Part shown: in pieces, positions 63,619 through 64,000 of the stretch
Position numbering within the stretch: position 1 is the first letter of the stretch
Layout of the letters: each line of letters starts with the position of its first letter
Source: Sanguinoderma infundibulare
Taxonomy: Eukaryota; Basidiomycota; Agaricomycetes; Polyporales; Polyporaceae
Reading direction: 5' to 3'
Assembly: GCA_032821775.1 (NCBI GenBank)
Contig: JAVLRN010000011.1
Coordinates: 186,001 to 250,000 of the forward strand
DNA: 64,000 nt
Made by a program: the position numbers and the translations under genes
The notes under the pieces: model-generated
What the model was told of the DNA's origin: nothing
Database searches by the model: none
What the model saw: the letters and a program-made list of their open reading frames with translations, nothing else

Positions 63619-63999
63619 TCAAATACTGCTCCAAGCATCAAGACAAGCAAGTCGAAGGTTGTGACCTGGTTGCCACATACCGTCCGAGGTCGCCAGAACT
63701 CGCAACATCCACATGTCGTCGTCCAGCTGCAGTGTGTTCCTATTGTCTGTTCTTCCTGCGCTCCTGGCGCCTGACGATGCCTCACGTTGGTGCGCGCTTT
63801 CATCCCACAGTTTTCCATTGTACCCTTTTCCTGGACACCTCGGAAGGCTTCCAGCTTGATCCGTCGCTATGTCATCATGCCGGCACCATGTTGTCGACCC
63901 ACGTACACTGGCGTCATGCTTCACACGTTTACAGGGACAGCGTTGAAAGTGAGGCCTTGAGCGGCTGGATCGCGGCGTCATTGAAAGTATTGAGCACAC
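63619..63999 (-). CDS. Cys-rich ORF at the window edge
   Basis: A minus-strand frame of 126 codons contains FQRCPCKRVKHDASVRGST, then TWCRHDD. The CxC followed by W and H recalls the N-terminal patch of some basidiomycete DNA-transposon proteins. It may continue past the window. Support is weak and no transposase motif is visible. Confidence 0.25.
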   Translation of the reverse strand: MCSILSMTPRSSRSRPHFQRCPCKRVKHDASVRGSTTWCRHDDIATDQAGSLPRCPGKGYNGKLWDESAHQREASSGARSAGRTDNRNTLQLDDDMWMLRVLATSDGMWQPGHNLRLACLDAWSSI

Positions 64000-64000
64000 C

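Overview
The window reads as nuclear DNA of a filamentous basidiomycete, most likely a wood-decaying agaricomycete such as a polypore. The genes have many short introns of about 50-70 nt with GT-AG ends. Typical content includes fungal glutathione transferases of the GSTFuA type, a class I hydrophobin, a DUF6533 membrane protein, an F-box protein and a secreted ricin-B-like protein. No tRNA, rRNA, CRISPR array or bacterial operon was recognised.

Layout from the left. 1-630: broken alpha/beta-hydrolase copy next to a ~190-bp repeat. 1.26-2.93 kb: secreted-type FAD oxidase family member. 3.3-5.8 kb: an intact GST and a decayed one. 6.8-7.5 kb: frameshifted aprataxin-like gene. 8.4-13.7 kb: SEC31 (COPII coat). 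14.7-15.9 kb: secreted class 3 lipase. 16.5-22.0 kb: broken hydrolase copy with a nested MITE, GST3, a captured exon of CFT1, GST4 and the full GPN2 GTPase gene. 22.3-26.9 kb: RecQ helicase. 27.3-29.1 kb: disordered protein. 30.0-35.6 kb: CFT1 (CPSF160) with an internal deletion. 36.2-41.5 kb: GST5, GPN2 relics, GST6, the longest hydrolase copy. 43.6-47.2 kb: DUF6533 protein and aldo/keto reductase. 47.6-50.0 kb: GPN2 relic, GST7, GPN2 relic. 50.8-51.3 kb: hydrophobin. 53.1-56.1 kb: relics of RecQ, GPN2 and two GSTs. 57.1-62.8 kb: F-box protein, ricin-B-like protein and a disordered protein.

The main story is a local amplification. Eight GST genes or pseudogenes (plus one old relic) lie in one window, and seven of them plus the relic are close paralogues sharing intron positions and, where intact, a promoter layout. 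They were copied together with pieces of their neighbours: the 3' part of GPN2, the 5' end of RecQ, the first exon of CFT1 and an alpha/beta-hydrolase. The copies stand in scrambled inverted order on both sides of the housekeeping block GPN2-RecQ-CFT1. The GST reading frames are kept open in five copies while the passenger pieces have decayed, which suggests that the GSTs are what was selected. The active-site motif differs between copies (CPF, SPF, STF, SSF), so substrate use may have diverged.

Exon joins were worked out by eye from splice sites and family motifs. Exon-level coordinates are therefore approximate where stated, and family names rest on motif recognition without a database search.
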